A stretch of DNA of 53,905 nucleotides from Rhodospirillales bacterium (GCA_016776725.1 JADHSV010000021.1:1-53905), one strand, 5' to 3'. Numbered from the stretch's first letter, positions 1-9,423 are shown. Program-made: numbers and translations. The notes: generated by a model from the letters alone, not told the origin.

Positions 1-446
1 ATATCAAAATTCCTCGACCACACGGCGTCAAACGGGCATTCTTATGGACGTTCATTCGGTCCCCCTTGGTTGGCTTCTGTCTTTCCAAACATCAGCTTCT
101 CAAGTCGGGATCGAATGAACAACCTCCTGAGACATCACAACTAGCGTCGTTGAGACGCGCAGCCTGCGTGGGGCCTGAACGCGATTCACAAGGAAAGACC
201 GGGCTCCGCACGGAGCCGTGAAGGGGCGCGGCCACTTATTACCCGGATCAATTTTCTCTGACCCCTTTGATCTCGGGAGCTTGGGTGTTTTTTGTTCGGG
301 GTCTGGGGCTTTTTGTCTAATTGCGTTCAGGCGCCACTAGGGCTGCACTCCCGCTTGGTCGTTAGTCTCTTCGCTGCGCTTCGTTCCGGGAGCCTAGGTG
401 GTTTTTTTCGGGGTCTGGGGCTGTTTATTGAATTTCAAAAACCGGG
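1..446. other. Intergenic stretch with degenerate direct repeats
   Basis: No convincing gene is seen here; the short open frames lack protein-like composition. A short perfect hairpin (GGCTCCG, 2-base loop, CGGAGCC) lies at 202-217. A block of about 40 bases beginning near 273 (cgggagcttgggtg, then TTCGGGGTCTGGGGCT at 295-310) recurs near 386, with TTCGGGGTCTGGGGCT repeated exactly at 407-422. A second block at 310-361 recurs with about six mismatches at 1019-1070. The bases near 250-270 (caattttctctgacccc) resemble sequences often found beside REP transposases, but that is only a recollection. The stretch looks like worn repeat or mobile DNA. Confidence 0.5.
310..361 (+). repeat. Dispersed 52-bp direct repeat, copy A
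   Basis: Starts tttttgtctaattgcgttca and ends in cccgcttggtcg. It matches 1019-1070 in the same orientation with about six differences over 52 bases. The two copies flank the GYD gene. Origin unknown. Confidence 0.6.
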
Positions 447-505
447 AAAAACCGGGGACAGTATACTATTTTCTTGAAAAAAACGGTATACTGTCCCCGG
501 TTTTT
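447..505. repeat. REP-type palindrome, copy 1 (closed inverted pair)
   Basis: Two perfect 20-base arms containing ccggggacagtatac face each other at 447-466 and 486-505, with a 19-base spacer, and would fold into a long hairpin. The same unit occurs at 3194-3285 and on both sides of the REP-associated transposase at 9449-10114. It is therefore probably a paired REP sequence (REPIN-like) mobilised by that transposase. The pairing and the copies are seen directly; the link to the transposase is inference. Confidence 0.8.
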
Positions 506-623
506 GATTCTCCCCCGCCGGAGTCGCCCTGGCCGCCCGGCCATGGTATCATTTTGGACTGTGAAGAAGAAACTTGGCGACGCGCATTTCCAGTTTCACG
601 GCTATTGAAAAGGGGAAGCCAAG

Positions 624-962
624 ATGGGGATTTTCATTACGCAGGGCAACTATACCGAAAAAGCGGTAAAGGGAATGATCGACAAACCGGATGACCGGGC
701 GAGAGCGGTTTCCGGGCTCATGGAATCGGTCGGAGCGAAACTCCTTCACTACTATGTGACGACCGGCGAGTACGATTTCATGGTTATCTCGGAAGGCGAC
801 AGTTTAAAGAACATGGTGGCCGCGTTGATGATCGCCGGATCGACCGGCGGTGTCACCAACCTGAAAACCATTCAGGCGCTGTCGTCCCTGGACGCCAAAG
901 CGGCGATGGAAAAGGCCAAAACCGCTCGCACCGGGTTCCGGCCGGCGGGGGCCGGCGACTGA
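624..962 (+). CDS. GYD domain protein
   Basis: A 112-residue protein matching the small GYD family (ferredoxin-like alpha/beta barrel, function unknown). The start MGIFITQGNYTEKAV and the central TGEYDFMVISEGD segment, which carries a form of the family's namesake motif, are typical, and the length is normal. A purine-rich gggga lies just before the ATG. No signal peptide or membrane segment is seen. The protein is likely cytosolic and oligomeric. It stands alone between repeat-rich intergenic stretches, so neighbours say nothing about its role. Confidence 0.8.
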   Translation: MGIFITQGNYTEKAVKGMIDKPDDRARAVSGLMESVGAKLLHYYVTTGEYDFMVISEGDSLKNMVAALMIAGSTGGVTNLKTIQALSSLDAKAAMEKAKTARTGFRPAGAGD

Positions 963-1018
963 GGTTCCGCATCGCGCCGGCGGTTAACTGATCCAACCAT
1001 CGCCTCGCTTGGTGCCGG

Positions 1019-1070
1019 TTTTTGTTTAATTTCGTTCAAGCGCCACTAAGGCTGCGCTCCCGCTTGGTCG
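1019..1070 (+). repeat. Dispersed 52-bp direct repeat, copy B
   Basis: Second copy of the 310-361 repeat, about 88% identical by eye, lying between the GYD gene and galactarate dehydratase. The rest of the gap 963-1259 holds no gene I can support. Confidence 0.6.
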
Positions 1071-1259
1071 CATAGTCGTCGCGCTGGTGCGCTCCTCCGA
1101 GCTTGTTGTCGGGGGTCTCGCCCGCGTCGCGCCTGAACGCCAAAAATGCCAAAAAATCCCGCTCACCCCCTTCCTGCGGCTGTTGTTTTCCGTCGCAATC
1201 GGGTATTCCGCCTGTGTGGCGGTCGGGTTGTATCGCCGAACGGCGGAGCAAGGCGGGCA

Positions 1260-2795
1260 ATGAGCGAAACCAATACCCGGATCGTTACCATTAAAATGCG
1301 CGACGAGGACAACGTGGCCATTATCGCCAATGCGGGGGGCCTGCCCGAGGGCACACGGCTGGATGACGGCACGGTGCTGGGCGAGGATGTCCCCCAGGGG
1401 CACAAGGTGGCGCTCGGCGACATCGCCATGGGCGAGGCAATCCTTCGCTACGGCGCGGCTATCGGCCACGCGGTTCAGGATATTCCACGCGGTAACTGGG
1501 TGGCCGAATCCCTTGTCGCCATGCCCCCGCCGCCCGATCTGGACGACCTGCCAGCCCCCAACGGCGCGGCCCCCAACGGCGAGCCCCTTGAAGGACATAC
1601 CTTCGAGGGCTACCGCAATGCCGACGGTACCGTAGGCACACGCAATATCCTGGGCATCACCACTTCCGTGCAATGCGTCGCCGGCGTCATCGACCATGTG
1701 GTGAAACGCATCAGGGACGAATTGCTGCCACTCTATCCCAACGTTGACGATGTGGTGGCGCTGACCCACACCTACGGCTGCGGCGTGGCCATCAACGCGC
1801 CGGCCGCCATCGTTCCCATCCGCACCCTGCAGAACCTGGTTCACAATCCCAACTTCGGCGGCGAGGTCATGGTCATTGGCCTGGGGTGCGAGAAATTGCG
1901 CCCGGAAATGCTCATGCCCAAGGGCGCCGAATGCGGCACCATGCTGTCGTTGCAGGACAAGGCTTTTACCGGATTTGGCGGCATGGTCGCCGGAATTCTG
2001 GAAACCGCCGAGGGCCATTTGCAAAGGCTCAATGAACGAACCCGCGAAACGTGCCCGGCTTCCGATCTGGTGGTCGGCATGCAATGCGGCGGCAGCGACG
2101 CCTTTTCCGGCATTACGGCCAATCCGGCGGTCGGGTTCGCCACGGATTTGATTGTCCGGGCCGGTGGCAGCGTGATGTTTTCCGAAGTCACCGAAGTGCG
2201 CGACGCCATTCACCTGTTAACCCCGCGTGCCGCCGACCAGACCGTGGCCAGGGCGTTGATGCGCGAAATGGCGTGGTACGACGATTACCTCGAATCAGGC
2301 GGCGCCGATCGCAGTTCCAACACCACGCCCGGCAACAAAAAGGGCGGGCTGTCCAACATCGTTGAAAAGGCATTGGGGTCCATCGCCAAATCGGGTACCA
2401 GTTCCATCGTTGATGTGCTGTCCCCCGGTGAGCGTGTTCGCCGCAAGGGCCTGACGTTTGCCGCCACACCGGCCAGTGATTTCGTTTGCGGAACCCTGCA
2501 ACTGGCGTCTGGCATTAATTTGCAGGTTTTCACCACCGGGCGCGGCACGCCTTATGGTCTGGCCGTGGCCCCGGTCATCAAGGTGGCCACCAATTCGGTG
2601 CTGGCCAAGCGCTGGTATGACCTGATGGATGTGGACGCCGGAACCATCGCCGTGGGCGAGGCCACCATCGAAGACGTGGGCTGGGAGCTGTTCCACCTGA
2701 TCCTGGACGTGGCCAGCGGCAAAAGACAGGTCGCCGCCGACCGCCTGGGCCTGCACAATGCGCTGACACTTTTTAATCCGGCCCCGGTGACGTAG
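1260..2795 (+). CDS. garD: Galactarate dehydratase (UxaA/GarD family)
   Basis: A 511-residue hydro-lyase of the altronate/galactarate dehydratase family, expected to convert galactarate to 5-keto-4-deoxyglucarate. An N-terminal SAF-like domain (about 1-90) is followed by the UxaA core from about residue 115, with [40 protein letters not shown] and the [17 protein letters not shown] signature. E. coli GarD is 523 residues, so the length fits. The frame is open 38 codons further upstream, but ATG 1260 starts the conserved part and follows ggcgg. Other UxaA-family substrates cannot be excluded. The Dabb protein gene follows 34 bases later. Confidence 0.82.
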   Translation: MSETNTRIVTIKMRDEDNVAIIANAGGLPEGTRLDDGTVLGEDVPQGHKVALGDIAMGEAILRYGAAIGHAVQDIPRGNWVAESLVAMPPPPDLDDLPAPNGAAPNGEPLEGHTFEGYRNADGTVGTRNILGITTSVQCVAGVIDHVVKRIRDELLPLYPNVDDVVALTHTYGCGVAINAPAAIVPIRTLQNLVHNPNFGGEVMVIGLGCEKLRPEMLMPKGAECGTMLSLQDKAFTGFGGMVAGILETAEGHLQRLNERTRETCPASDLVVGMQCGGSDAFSGITANPAVGFATDLIVRAGGSVMFSEVTEVRDAIHLLTPRAADQTVARALMREMAWYDDYLESGGADRSSNTTPGNKKGGLSNIVEKALGSIAKSGTSSIVDVLSPGERVRRKGLTFAATPASDFVCGTLQLASGINLQVFTTGRGTPYGLAVAPVIKVATNSVLAKRWYDLMDVDAGTIAVGEATIEDVGWELFHLILDVASGKRQVAADRLGLHNALTLFNPAPVT

Positions 2796-2829
2796 CCAAA
2801 CCAATGGATGCCAAACAAACAGGTCCGAT

Positions 2830-3147
2830 ATGATCAAACACTGCGTATTTCTATCCCTTGCCGATCCCGATGATGCCGGCGTGCTCGACGAACCCATGCG
2901 CCTGCTCGAAGGGTTGGCCGCAAGCCTTCCCGGAATGCTCGACTTCAGTCACGGCCCGAACCGGGACTTCGAGGCCAAGACCCCGGACCATCAGTATGGT
3001 TTCGTGGCGACCTTTTCGGACCGCGCCGCCCACCTCGCCTACGAACAACACCCCGACCACCAGCAAGCCGGCGCCCTGCTCATCGCCGCCTGCAAGAACG
3101 GCTACGAAGGTATCCTGGTGGCTGATCTGGAAACCGGCGGGGAGTAG
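2830..3147 (+). CDS. Dabb (stress-responsive alpha/beta barrel) family protein
   Basis: A 105-residue protein resembling the Dabb fold: it starts MIKHCVFLSL, with a central FSHGPNRDFEAKTPDHQYGFVATFSDRAAHLAYEQHPDH segment typical of the family (written here as one description of residues about 40-78). It lies 34 bases after the galactarate dehydratase on the same strand and is probably cotranscribed. Dabb proteins are small cytosolic dimers, some of which are enzymes; the substrate here is unknown. The family call rests on the fold pattern. Confidence 0.7.
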   Translation: MIKHCVFLSLADPDDAGVLDEPMRLLEGLAASLPGMLDFSHGPNRDFEAKTPDHQYGFVATFSDRAAHLAYEQHPDHQQAGALLIAACKNGYEGILVADLETGGE

Positions 3148-3193
3148 CCGGGGGCGCGGTTCCACCCTCGACAACAATCCCGGGGCCAGCAAG

Positions 3194-3299
3194 AAAACCG
3201 GGGACAGTATACAATTTTTGCGCCCTCTTCTTTCTACGACTTGTCCCGTTTTCTATGTCGATAAATGGTATACTGTCCCCGGTTTCTGTCCCCGGTTTT
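3194..3299. repeat. REP-type sequence, copy 2 (open inverted pair plus partial third arm)
   Basis: The arm aaaaccggggacagtatac lies at 3194-3212, and its reverse complement gtatactgtccccggttt at 3268-3285, separated by 55 bases. A truncated extra arm ctgtccccggtttt follows directly at 3286-3299. The arms match those at 447-505 and beside the transposase at 9449-10114. The remaining bases of the gap up to 3391 hold no gene I can support. Confidence 0.8.
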
Positions 3300-3391
3300 C
3301 ACGCGAAACTTGGCCTCAATACACCGTTTTTCTCAAGCGCAACGTGGGTCGCGTGGCCTTCCGGGCTTATTGTCGGGTCTGGGGCCTGCGC

Positions 3392-3656
3392 CTAGAGCAT
3401 GTCGCCCCTATTCGGATTCACTGAGATCGGTTTTCCAGTCCTCCCGTTAGGAGAGGGCGAGCAGGCGATGTGGATCATCGGCAAGCGCCCTCGACGCGGC
3501 GGGAGGGCTGGAAAACCGACCGCAGGCGCCGCTTCCGGCCCGCCGGTCGGCGTCAGGCTCCGCTTGCGATGCGACGGCATCGCGGCGCGAACCCTTCCTT
3601 GCCGGCAACCCGGAGGCGGCGTCTCAGTGGGTCCGAATAGGGGCGACATGCTCTAG
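3392..3656. mobile_element. MITE-like element with 35-bp terminal inverted repeats
   Basis: The ends 3392-3426 and 3622-3656 are inverted repeats of 35 bases with two mismatches, starting CTAGAGCATGTCGCCCCTAT. The element is 265 bp and encodes no transposase. CTAG at each outer end is compatible with a TA target duplication, as for IS630/Tc1-type elements, though the exact family is inference. The right end coincides with the TAG stop codon (3653-3655, minus strand) of the decarboxylase gene. The small open frames inside read as mirror images from the two ends and are not genes. Confidence 0.75.
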
Positions 3657-4783
3657 ATGTAGAATGCCTTCAACGGCGGAAAGCCGTTGAAGCCGACCGA
3701 CGCGTACGTCGTGGTGTAGGCTCCGGCTTTGAGGAGCAGGACTTTGTCGCCCACTTTCAGGCCCAACGGCAGTTTGTAGCCGGCGTCTTCGTAGAGGATG
3801 TCGGCGCCGTCGCAAGTGGGGCCGGCGATGGCGACGGGGCCTTCGGCCTTGCCGTCGTGCGGAGTGGCGATGGGGTACTGGATGGCTTCATCCATGGTTT
3901 CGGCGAGGCCGCCGAACTTGCCCACGTCAAGGTACACCCAGCGTATGCCGTTGGCGTAATCCTTGCTGGAAATGAGCACCACTTCGGTCTGGATGACGCC
4001 CGCTTCCGCCGTGATGGAGCGACCCGGTTCGATGATCAATTCGGGCGTTTCGTCGCCGAAATGGCGTTTTATGGCGTCGGCGATGGTTTGGGCCACGGTT
4101 TCAAGATCGGGCACGTCCTTGCGGTAACGCACGGGGAAGCCGCCACCCATATTGATCATGCGCAGGTTCAGGCCTCGCTCGGCGACCGTTTTGAAGACTT
4201 CCGCCACGCGCCCGATGGCCACGTCCCACTGGCCCGCGTCGGTTTGTTGCGAACCCACATGGAAGGAAATCCCCACCGCATCCAGGCCCAAATCGCGGGC
4301 GCGGAGCATAAGGTTGGCGGCCATGTCCAGCTCGCAGCCGAATTTGCGCGACAGCGGCCAGTCGGCCCCGTCGCCCGACGTAAGGATGCGGCAATAGACC
4401 CCGGCGCCCGGCGCCGCGACGGCCAGCTTTTCCAGCTCGGCCTCGGAATCGAACGCAAACAGCCGGATGCCACGGGCGTAGGCGGCCTCGATGTCGCCCT
4501 GTTTCTTGATGGTGTTGCCGTAGATGATGCGATCGGGCGACGCGCCCAAAGACAGGCACGTCTCGATCTCGAACATGGAAGCGGCATCGAACCCCGAACC
4601 GAGCGCGATGAGCAATTCGAGCACTTCGCGCGCCGGGTTGGCCTTGACGGCATAGGAGACGGCGGCGTCGGGCACGGTTTCGCGGACCCGCGCGTAGCTT
4701 TCGGCCACCACGTCGAGATCGACCACCAGACACGGCGTGTCGGCCCGGCGTTCGGCCAGAAACCGTTCGATCTTCGGGGTCAT
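3653..4783 (-). CDS. Ornithine/lysine decarboxylase (fold type III, PLP)
   Basis: A 376-residue PLP enzyme of the eukaryotic-type ornithine decarboxylase group, making putrescine or cadaverine in the cytosol. The PLP lysine K47 lies in YAVKAN. HVGSQ (175-179), GGGFP (213-217) and EPGR (252-255) bind the cofactor, and C324 in GPTCDGAD is the active-site cysteine shared across the dimer. Length matches alphaproteobacterial ODC/LODC enzymes (about 375-380). Its start lies 27 bases after the thiSG stop on the same strand, so the two may be cotranscribed. The stop codon lies in the inverted repeat of the MITE-like element. Preference for ornithine or lysine cannot be read here. Confidence 0.88.
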   Translation of the reverse strand: MTPKIERFLAERRADTPCLVVDLDVVAESYARVRETVPDAAVSYAVKANPAREVLELLIALGSGFDAASMFEIETCLSLGASPDRIIYGNTIKKQGDIEAAYARGIRLFAFDSEAELEKLAVAAPGAGVYCRILTSGDGADWPLSRKFGCELDMAANLMLRARDLGLDAVGISFHVGSQQTDAGQWDVAIGRVAEVFKTVAERGLNLRMINMGGGFPVRYRKDVPDLETVAQTIADAIKRHFGDETPELIIEPGRSITAEAGVIQTEVVLISSKDYANGIRWVYLDVGKFGGLAETMDEAIQYPIATPHDGKAEGPVAIAGPTCDGADILYEDAGYKLPLGLKVGDKVLLLKAGAYTTTYASVGFNGFPPLKAFYI

Positions 4784-4810
4784 ACGTCCCTCCCCCCCCT
4801 TGCGGGTCGC

Positions 4811-5794
4811 CTAGATCAATCCGGCCAGCGGCGAGGACGGATCGGCGTACATCTTACGCGGCATGCGGCCCGCAAGATAGGCCAGGCGACCGGCTTCAAC
4901 GGCGGCCTTCATGGCGCGCGCCATTAAAATCGGGTCTTTCGCTTCGGCGATGGCGGTGTTCATAAGCACACCATCGCAGCCCAGTTCCATGGCGACGGCG
5001 GCATCGGACGCCGTGCCGACACCCGCATCGACCAGCACCGGCACGCTCGATTGTTCTTTGATCAAGCGGATGTTAACCGGGCTTTGCACGCCCAGGCCCG
5101 ATCCAATGGGCGCGGCCAGCGGCATGATGGCCGAGCAGCCCAGGTCTTCCAGCCGCTTGGCCATGATGGGATCGTCGCTGCAATAGACCATCACCTTGAA
5201 GCCCTCGGCGATGAGCGTTTCCGCCGCGGACAGGGTTTCCACCATGTTGGGATAGAGGGTCTTTTGGTCGCCCAGCACTTCCAGCTTGACCAGATCCCAG
5301 CCGCCCGCCTCGCGCGCCAGACGCAGCGTGCGCAGGGCATCCTCGCCGGTGAAGCAGCCCGCCGTGTTGGGCAGATAGGTGTACTTTTTGGGGTCCACAT
5401 AATCCATCAGCATGGGCTGGCCGGGGTCGGAAATGTTGACCCGGCGCACCGCCACGGTGACGATTTCAGCGCCCGAGGCTTCAATGGCGCGGGCCGTTTC
5501 CTCCAGATCCTTGTACTTGCCGGTGCCCACCAGCAGGCGCGACTTGAAGGTGCGCCCGGCGACCTCGAAGGGATCGTCGTCATCGCCTTCGGGCGCGCCG
5601 CCGCCGATGAAATGGACGATCTCGAACTTGTCGCCGTCCTCTACCGCCGTGTCGCCGTAGGATGATTTCGAAACCAGTTCCAGGTTACGCTCGACGGCGA
5701 CTTTCTTGGCCTCGAGGCCGATCTCACCCAACATGGCCTCGACGGTAATGGGGGCGTCGAAAGTACGTTCTTCGCCGTTAATGGTCACGCGCAT
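4811..5794 (-). CDS. thiG: Fused ThiS-ThiG: sulfur carrier / thiazole synthase
   Basis: A 327-residue fusion acting in thiamine thiazole synthesis. Residues 1-66 are a ThiS-like ubiquitin-fold domain ([10 protein letters not shown], ending [12 protein letters not shown]). Residues about 75-327 are ThiG, with the Schiff-base lysine K170 in LVKLEVLGD and the PLAAPIGSG and [11 protein letters not shown] phosphate-binding loops. In free ThiS the terminal Gly-Gly is thiocarboxylated, but here it is internal. Such fusions are known in alphaproteobacteria. Start ATG 5794 is chosen because the ThiS domain begins there; the longer open frame runs back over accB. No TPP riboswitch hallmark was found upstream. 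Confidence 0.88.
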   Translation of the reverse strand: MRVTINGEERTFDAPITVEAMLGEIGLEAKKVAVERNLELVSKSSYGDTAVEDGDKFEIVHFIGGGAPEGDDDDPFEVAGRTFKSRLLVGTGKYKDLEETARAIEASGAEIVTVAVRRVNISDPGQPMLMDYVDPKKYTYLPNTAGCFTGEDALRTLRLAREAGGWDLVKLEVLGDQKTLYPNMVETLSAAETLIAEGFKVMVYCSDDPIMAKRLEDLGCSAIMPLAAPIGSGLGVQSPVNIRLIKEQSSVPVLVDAGVGTASDAAVAMELGCDGVLMNTAIAEAKDPILMARAMKAAVEAGRLAYLAGRMPRKMYADPSSPLAGLI

Positions 5795-5829
5795 GGGACG
5801 TTCATCCAATCTATTTCGGTTGCAGCCAG

Positions 5830-5880
5830 TATAACCTGTTTCGCGGCCTTTGTTTTTCGCGTGCCGGGAAACAGGGTATA
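5830..5880. repeat. Inverted repeat between thiSG and accB
   Basis: TATAACCTGTTTC at 5830-5842 pairs with GAAACAGGGTATA at 5868-5880 (one mismatch over 13 bases, 25-base spacer). It lies in the divergent promoter region of thiSG and accB, 36 bases upstream of the thiSG start. It could be a leader hairpin or an operator. No T-run follows, so a terminator is unlikely. Confidence 0.45.
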
Positions 5881-6002
5881 TGCGCCTTTGCGGCGCGCGT
5901 GTTATAAGTCGTGAGACATTTGTGATCAATGCGTTGATTAAATAAATGAGCCCAAACGTGACGCTCTGTTGAATTGACGAACCCACACTTTCGCGAGGAA
6001 AA

Positions 6003-6473
6003 ATGCCGACGGACGGAAACAAACCCACCATCGACGCCGCGTTGGTTAAAAAGCTGGCCCGGCTTCTTGACCAGACCGGCCTGACCGAAATTGAATATGG
6101 CGAACAGGAATGGCATCTGCGGGTGTCCAAGAATGTGGCCGCCCCGGCGGCGGCGAGCGTTTCGGTCGCACCGCCAGCGGCTGCGGCTGCCCAAGCCGCG
6201 CCGGAACCGGCGGCGGACGACGACGACATTTCGAAGCATCCCGGTTTGGTGAGCTCGCCCATGGTTGGCGTCGGCTATACCCAGTCCGACCCCGATACCC
6301 CGCCTTTCGTGCAAATCGGCGGACAGGTCAACGAGGGTGACACCATTTTGCTGATCGAAGCCATGAAAGTTTTCAATCCGATCAAGGCGCCCCGCTCGGG
6401 CAAGGTGACGCGGATCATGCTTAGCAACGGCGCACCGGTGGAGTTTGGCGAACCCCTGATGATCATTGAGTAG
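6003..6473 (+). CDS. accB: Biotin carboxyl carrier protein of acetyl-CoA carboxylase
   Basis: A 156-residue BCCP, which carries biotin between the biotin carboxylase and carboxyltransferase halves of acetyl-CoA carboxylase, the first step of fatty acid synthesis. It has an N-terminal helical region (1-45), an Ala/Pro-rich linker (about 46-72) and a biotinyl domain (80-156) with biotin lysine K122 in EAMKVFN. A gcgagg lies just before the ATG. accC follows after 6 bases, as in most bacteria. Many relatives have aroQ upstream, but here the divergent neighbour is thiSG. Confidence 0.95.
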   Translation: MPTDGNKPTIDAALVKKLARLLDQTGLTEIEYGEQEWHLRVSKNVAAPAAASVSVAPPAAAAAQAAPEPAADDDDISKHPGLVSSPMVGVGYTQSDPDTPPFVQIGGQVNEGDTILLIEAMKVFNPIKAPRSGKVTRIMLSNGAPVEFGEPLMIIE

Positions 6474-6479
6474 GCGCGC

Positions 6480-7823
6480 ATGTTCGAAAAAATTCTTATC
6501 GCCAACCGTGGCGAGATTGCGCTTCGCATTCAGCGCGCGTGCCGCGAAATGGGCATCAAGACGGTGGCCGTTCATTCCACCGCGGACGCCGACGCCATGC
6601 ATGTACGGCTGGCCGACGAGTCCGTTTGCATCGGTCCACCCGCGCCCGCGCAAAGCTACTTGAACAAGCACGCGATTCTTTCGGCGGCGACCATCAGCAA
6701 CGCCGAAGCCATCCACCCCGGATACGGCTTTTTGTCGGAAAACGCCGATTTCGCCCAAATGGTCGAGGAGCACGGCTTCGTTTTCATTGGCCCCTCGCCC
6801 GAGCACATCCGCCTTATGGGCGACAAAATCGCCGCGCGCAAAACCGCTATTGAAACGGGGATTCCGTGCGTTCCGGGGTCCGAGGGCGGGGTCGAGACGG
6901 CCGAGGAGGCCGCTGCGGTGGCCGAGGAAATCGGATATCCGGTGCTGATCAAGGCATCCGCCGGCGGCGGCGGCAAGGGAATGAAGATCGCCGAATCGGC
7001 CGACGAAATCGCCGACGCGTTCAACCTGGCGCGGCGCGAGGCGGAGGCCAATTTCGGCAATCCGGAAGTCTATATAGAGAAGTTCCTTCGCACGCCGAGG
7101 CATATTGAAGTTCAGTTGCTGGGCGACATGCATGGCAACGTGGTTCACCTGGGCGAGCGCGACTGCTCGGTCCAGCGCCGCCACCAGAAGGTCATCGAGG
7201 AAGCCCCCTCGCCCGCGCTGAACGAGGACGAACGCCTGCGCATCGGCGAAATCGCCGCTGAGGCGGCGCGCCGGATCGGCTATCGCAGCGCCGGAACGGT
7301 CGAGTTCATGTACGAGAACGGCGAGTTCTTCTTTATCGAGATGAACACGCGCCTGCAGGTGGAGCACCCGGTCACCGAAGCCATCTGCGGCCTTGATCTG
7401 GCCGCCGAGATGATCCGCGTGGCATCCGGCTCGCCCCTCGGCTACACCCAGGAAGACATCCGTTTTACCGGCCACGCCATCGAATGCCGCATCAACGCCG
7501 AAAATCCCGAAACCTTCATGCCGTGTCCGGGCACCATCGGCGATTATCACGTGCCGGGCGGTTGGGGCGTGCGGGTGGATTCAGCGCTGTATGCCGGCTA
7601 CACGGTGCCGCCCTATTACGACAGCATGATCGCCAAATTGATCGTGCGCGGGGCGCACCGCAACGAATGCCTGATGCGCCTGCGCCGGGCCCTGGACGAG
7701 TTGGTTATCGACGGGCTGGAAACCACCATTCCGCTGCACCAGCGCATCATCCAGACTCCTGCGTTCATCGACGGCGAATACGACAACCGCTGGCTTGAAC
7801 GCCTGCTGGACGGGGATGACTGA
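6480..7823 (+). CDS. accC: Biotin carboxylase of acetyl-CoA carboxylase
   Basis: A 447-residue ATP-grasp enzyme that carboxylates the biotin on AccB. It starts with the classic [27 protein letters not shown], the glycine-rich ATP loop [10 protein letters not shown] and the catalytic stretch [14 protein letters not shown] are all intact. Length is the family norm. It is translated directly after accB and overlaps the aat start by 8 bases, so the three genes form one operon. Confidence 0.97.
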   Translation: MFEKILIANRGEIALRIQRACREMGIKTVAVHSTADADAMHVRLADESVCIGPPAPAQSYLNKHAILSAATISNAEAIHPGYGFLSENADFAQMVEEHGFVFIGPSPEHIRLMGDKIAARKTAIETGIPCVPGSEGGVETAEEAAAVAEEIGYPVLIKASAGGGGKGMKIAESADEIADAFNLARREAEANFGNPEVYIEKFLRTPRHIEVQLLGDMHGNVVHLGERDCSVQRRHQKVIEEAPSPALNEDERLRIGEIAAEAARRIGYRSAGTVEFMYENGEFFFIEMNTRLQVEHPVTEAICGLDLAAEMIRVASGSPLGYTQEDIRFTGHAIECRINAENPETFMPCPGTIGDYHVPGGWGVRVDSALYAGYTVPPYYDSMIAKLIVRGAHRNECLMRLRRALDELVIDGLETTIPLHQRIIQTPAFIDGEYDNRWLERLLDGDD

Positions 7824-8505
7824 CCACCGCCACGACGACGACTACGAACTGACGCCGGAGCTGCTGCTGCGCGCCTATTCGGTGGGCATCTTCCCCATGG
7901 CCGAAAGCCGCGACGACCCATCCGTTTTCTGGGTTGATCCGCGCACGCGAGGCGTACTGCCGCTGGACGGTCTGCACATTCCACGCAGCCTGCGCAAGGT
8001 GGTGCGGCAAAAACGGTTTGAAGTCAGCTGCGACACCGCCTTCTCGGAAGTCATCGCCGCCTGCGCCGAACCGCGCCCCGATCATCCCGACACCTGGATC
8101 AACGCGTCCATTGAGCGGGCTTATACCCAACTTCATGAAATGGGCTATGTGCATTCCGTGGAATGCCGACGCGAGGGTCAACTGGTGGGCGGCCTTTACG
8201 GCGTGTCCATCGGCGGTGCGTTTTTCGGCGAAAGCATGTTCTCAACCGTCACCGATGCCAGCAAGGTGGCGCTGGTTCACCTGGTGGCGCGGCTGCGCTT
8301 GGCGAAATTCAAGCTGTTGGACGTGCAGTTTGAAACCGAGCATTTGCTGCGCTTCGGCGTCACCGAAATCCCGGCGACGGACTATCACCGGCGGCTGGAA
8401 AAGGCGCTAAGGGTGAAGGCTCAGTTCCCGTCGGAACTTTCGGAAGAAGACGAGGATTCGGCGCTGGCGGAATTGTTGCGGCAATCCAAAACCCAGACGT
8501 CGTAG
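7816..8505 (+). CDS. aat: Leucyl/phenylalanyl-tRNA--protein transferase
   Basis: A 229-residue N-end-rule enzyme that adds Leu or Phe to N-terminal Lys/Arg, marking proteins for ClpS-ClpAP, which are also encoded in this window. Diagnostic features are [29 protein letters not shown] and the core [19 protein letters not shown]. The ATG at 7816 lies inside the last codons of accC; an earlier in-frame ATG at 7795 would only add residues unlike the family. The 3' end overlaps the convergent DUF2155 gene by 85 bases. Confidence 0.93.
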   Translation: MTDHRHDDDYELTPELLLRAYSVGIFPMAESRDDPSVFWVDPRTRGVLPLDGLHIPRSLRKVVRQKRFEVSCDTAFSEVIAACAEPRPDHPDTWINASIERAYTQLHEMGYVHSVECRREGQLVGGLYGVSIGGAFFGESMFSTVTDASKVALVHLVARLRLAKFKLLDVQFETEHLLRFGVTEIPATDYHRRLEKALRVKAQFPSELSEEDEDSALAELLRQSKTQTS

Positions 8506-8834
8506 ACCGGGTGTTCCATGGCTGAGAGCGCCGGGCTGGAGGCGAACATCCAGCCGCGAAAGACGCTGAGCGCGGCTTCGCCGGGGCGCACTTCCCAGAT
8601 ATCCAGAAACGACGCGCTTTCCGGTGTTTCCTCGGGCGGGCGCTTGTCGCAGGTGCGCGCGACGATTTCGATGGTGCCGAATTTCACCACCTCGCCGATG
8701 GGCGCATCCATGGTGGAGACCTGCGCCGTCACCTTGTCCAGCGCCTGCAGAACGGCGACGTCATAGGTATCGGCTTGCGCAACCGAGGTCGCGGCCAACA
8801 TCGTCCCGACAATCGATAAAACAAGTCTGCGCAT
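8421..8834 (-). CDS. DUF2155 secreted protein
   Basis: A 137-residue protein with a signal peptide (about 1-21, cut after SVAQA) and a DUF2155 core with [42 protein letters not shown] elements and two conserved cysteines (in ARTCDK and VLDCRN). The family is confined largely to alphaproteobacteria and its function is unknown. The tail is a low-complexity Ser/Glu run. Its 3' end overlaps aat on the opposite strand, an arrangement that recurs in relatives next to aat and NDUFA12. Confidence 0.85.
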   Translation of the reverse strand: MRRLVLSIVGTMLAATSVAQADTYDVAVLQALDKVTAQVSTMDAPIGEVVKFGTIEIVARTCDKRPPEETPESASFLDIWEVRPGEAALSVFRGWMFASSPALSAMEHPVYDVWVLDCRNNSASAESSSSSESSDGN

Positions 8835-8912
8835 CCGCCCGTTTAAGTCTCCGTGACTACCTTTACCGTCCGTTTAGGGGCGGAATACGGCAAATCGATG
8901 GCGAACGGATGG

Positions 8913-9296
8913 TCAGTTCGCTTGCGAAGGCGAGGATTCGTCCGGCGACCAGGCTTCGTAATCACCGGTGGCAGGCCCGTGACGCCCTGATTTGAACTCG
9001 TGACCCTGCGGCCTGTAGGCTTCGTTGGTGCCGCTCAGGTTGGGTTCATGCCCCTTCTGCCACGGCTGCGCGGTCGCCGCTTCCTCGGTCAAGGGCTCTT
9101 CCACCGTGTGGTGCAGCCAGGCGTGCCATTCCGGCGGCACTTTCGTGGCTTCGTCCTTGCCCTTGTAGATCACCCAGCGCCGCTGGCGGCCATAGCGCCG
9201 GGCGCGCTTGGCACGATAATAATTGTTGCCGAACTCGTCGGTCCCGACCAATTCAGAGCGAAACAGGGTCGAGAAAAGGGTTCCGATGGTAATCAC
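8913..9296 (-). CDS. NADH:ubiquinone oxidoreductase NDUFA12 (B17.2) subunit
   Basis: About 127 residues of the complex I accessory subunit NDUFA12, found in mitochondria and alphaproteobacteria. The conserved part includes LVGTDEFGNNYYR, RRWVIYKGKDEATKVPPEWHAWLHH and the C-terminal YEAWSPD. The start is uncertain: GTG 9296 places the family's usual N-terminus (ITIGTLFSTLFRSELVG) correctly. The frame is open to an ATG at 9368, which would add 24 atypical residues. The gene lies upstream of DUF2155 on the same strand, and its presence implies aerobic respiration through complex I. Confidence 0.85.
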   Translation of the reverse strand: MITIGTLFSTLFRSELVGTDEFGNNYYRAKRARRYGRQRRWVIYKGKDEATKVPPEWHAWLHHTVEEPLTEEAATAQPWQKGHEPNLSGTNEAYRPQGHEFKSGRHGPATGDYEAWSPDESSPSQAN

Positions 9297-9423
9297 GCGC
9301 GTATCCCGTAAATTTTGAATGATCCTGAATATGGCATTTGCACCCGGCAACGTCCAGCCCGTCGGCAAAGCCTTGCGCTAAGACAATGGTGTTTCAAATC
9401 GGATCATCGACGCAACGAGTGGC

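Noticed and set aside
1026..2213. Long minus-strand frame (395 codons) over galactarate dehydratase
   Set aside because: It is antisense to a clear family member and has shadow-like composition rich in Gly, His and Ala; GC-rich genes often leave such open frames.
3399..3656. Two mirror-image 85-codon frames in the MITE-like element
   Set aside because: They arise from the inverted ends (both start MSPLFG) and are not independent genes.
5795..6002. Possible TPP riboswitch before thiSG
   Set aside because: The CTGAGA hallmark and the usual pyrimidine/urea-sensing arms were not found on the relevant strand.
5811..7550. Minus-strand frame of 579 codons over accB-accC
   Set aside because: Antisense to intact accB and accC; no family features.
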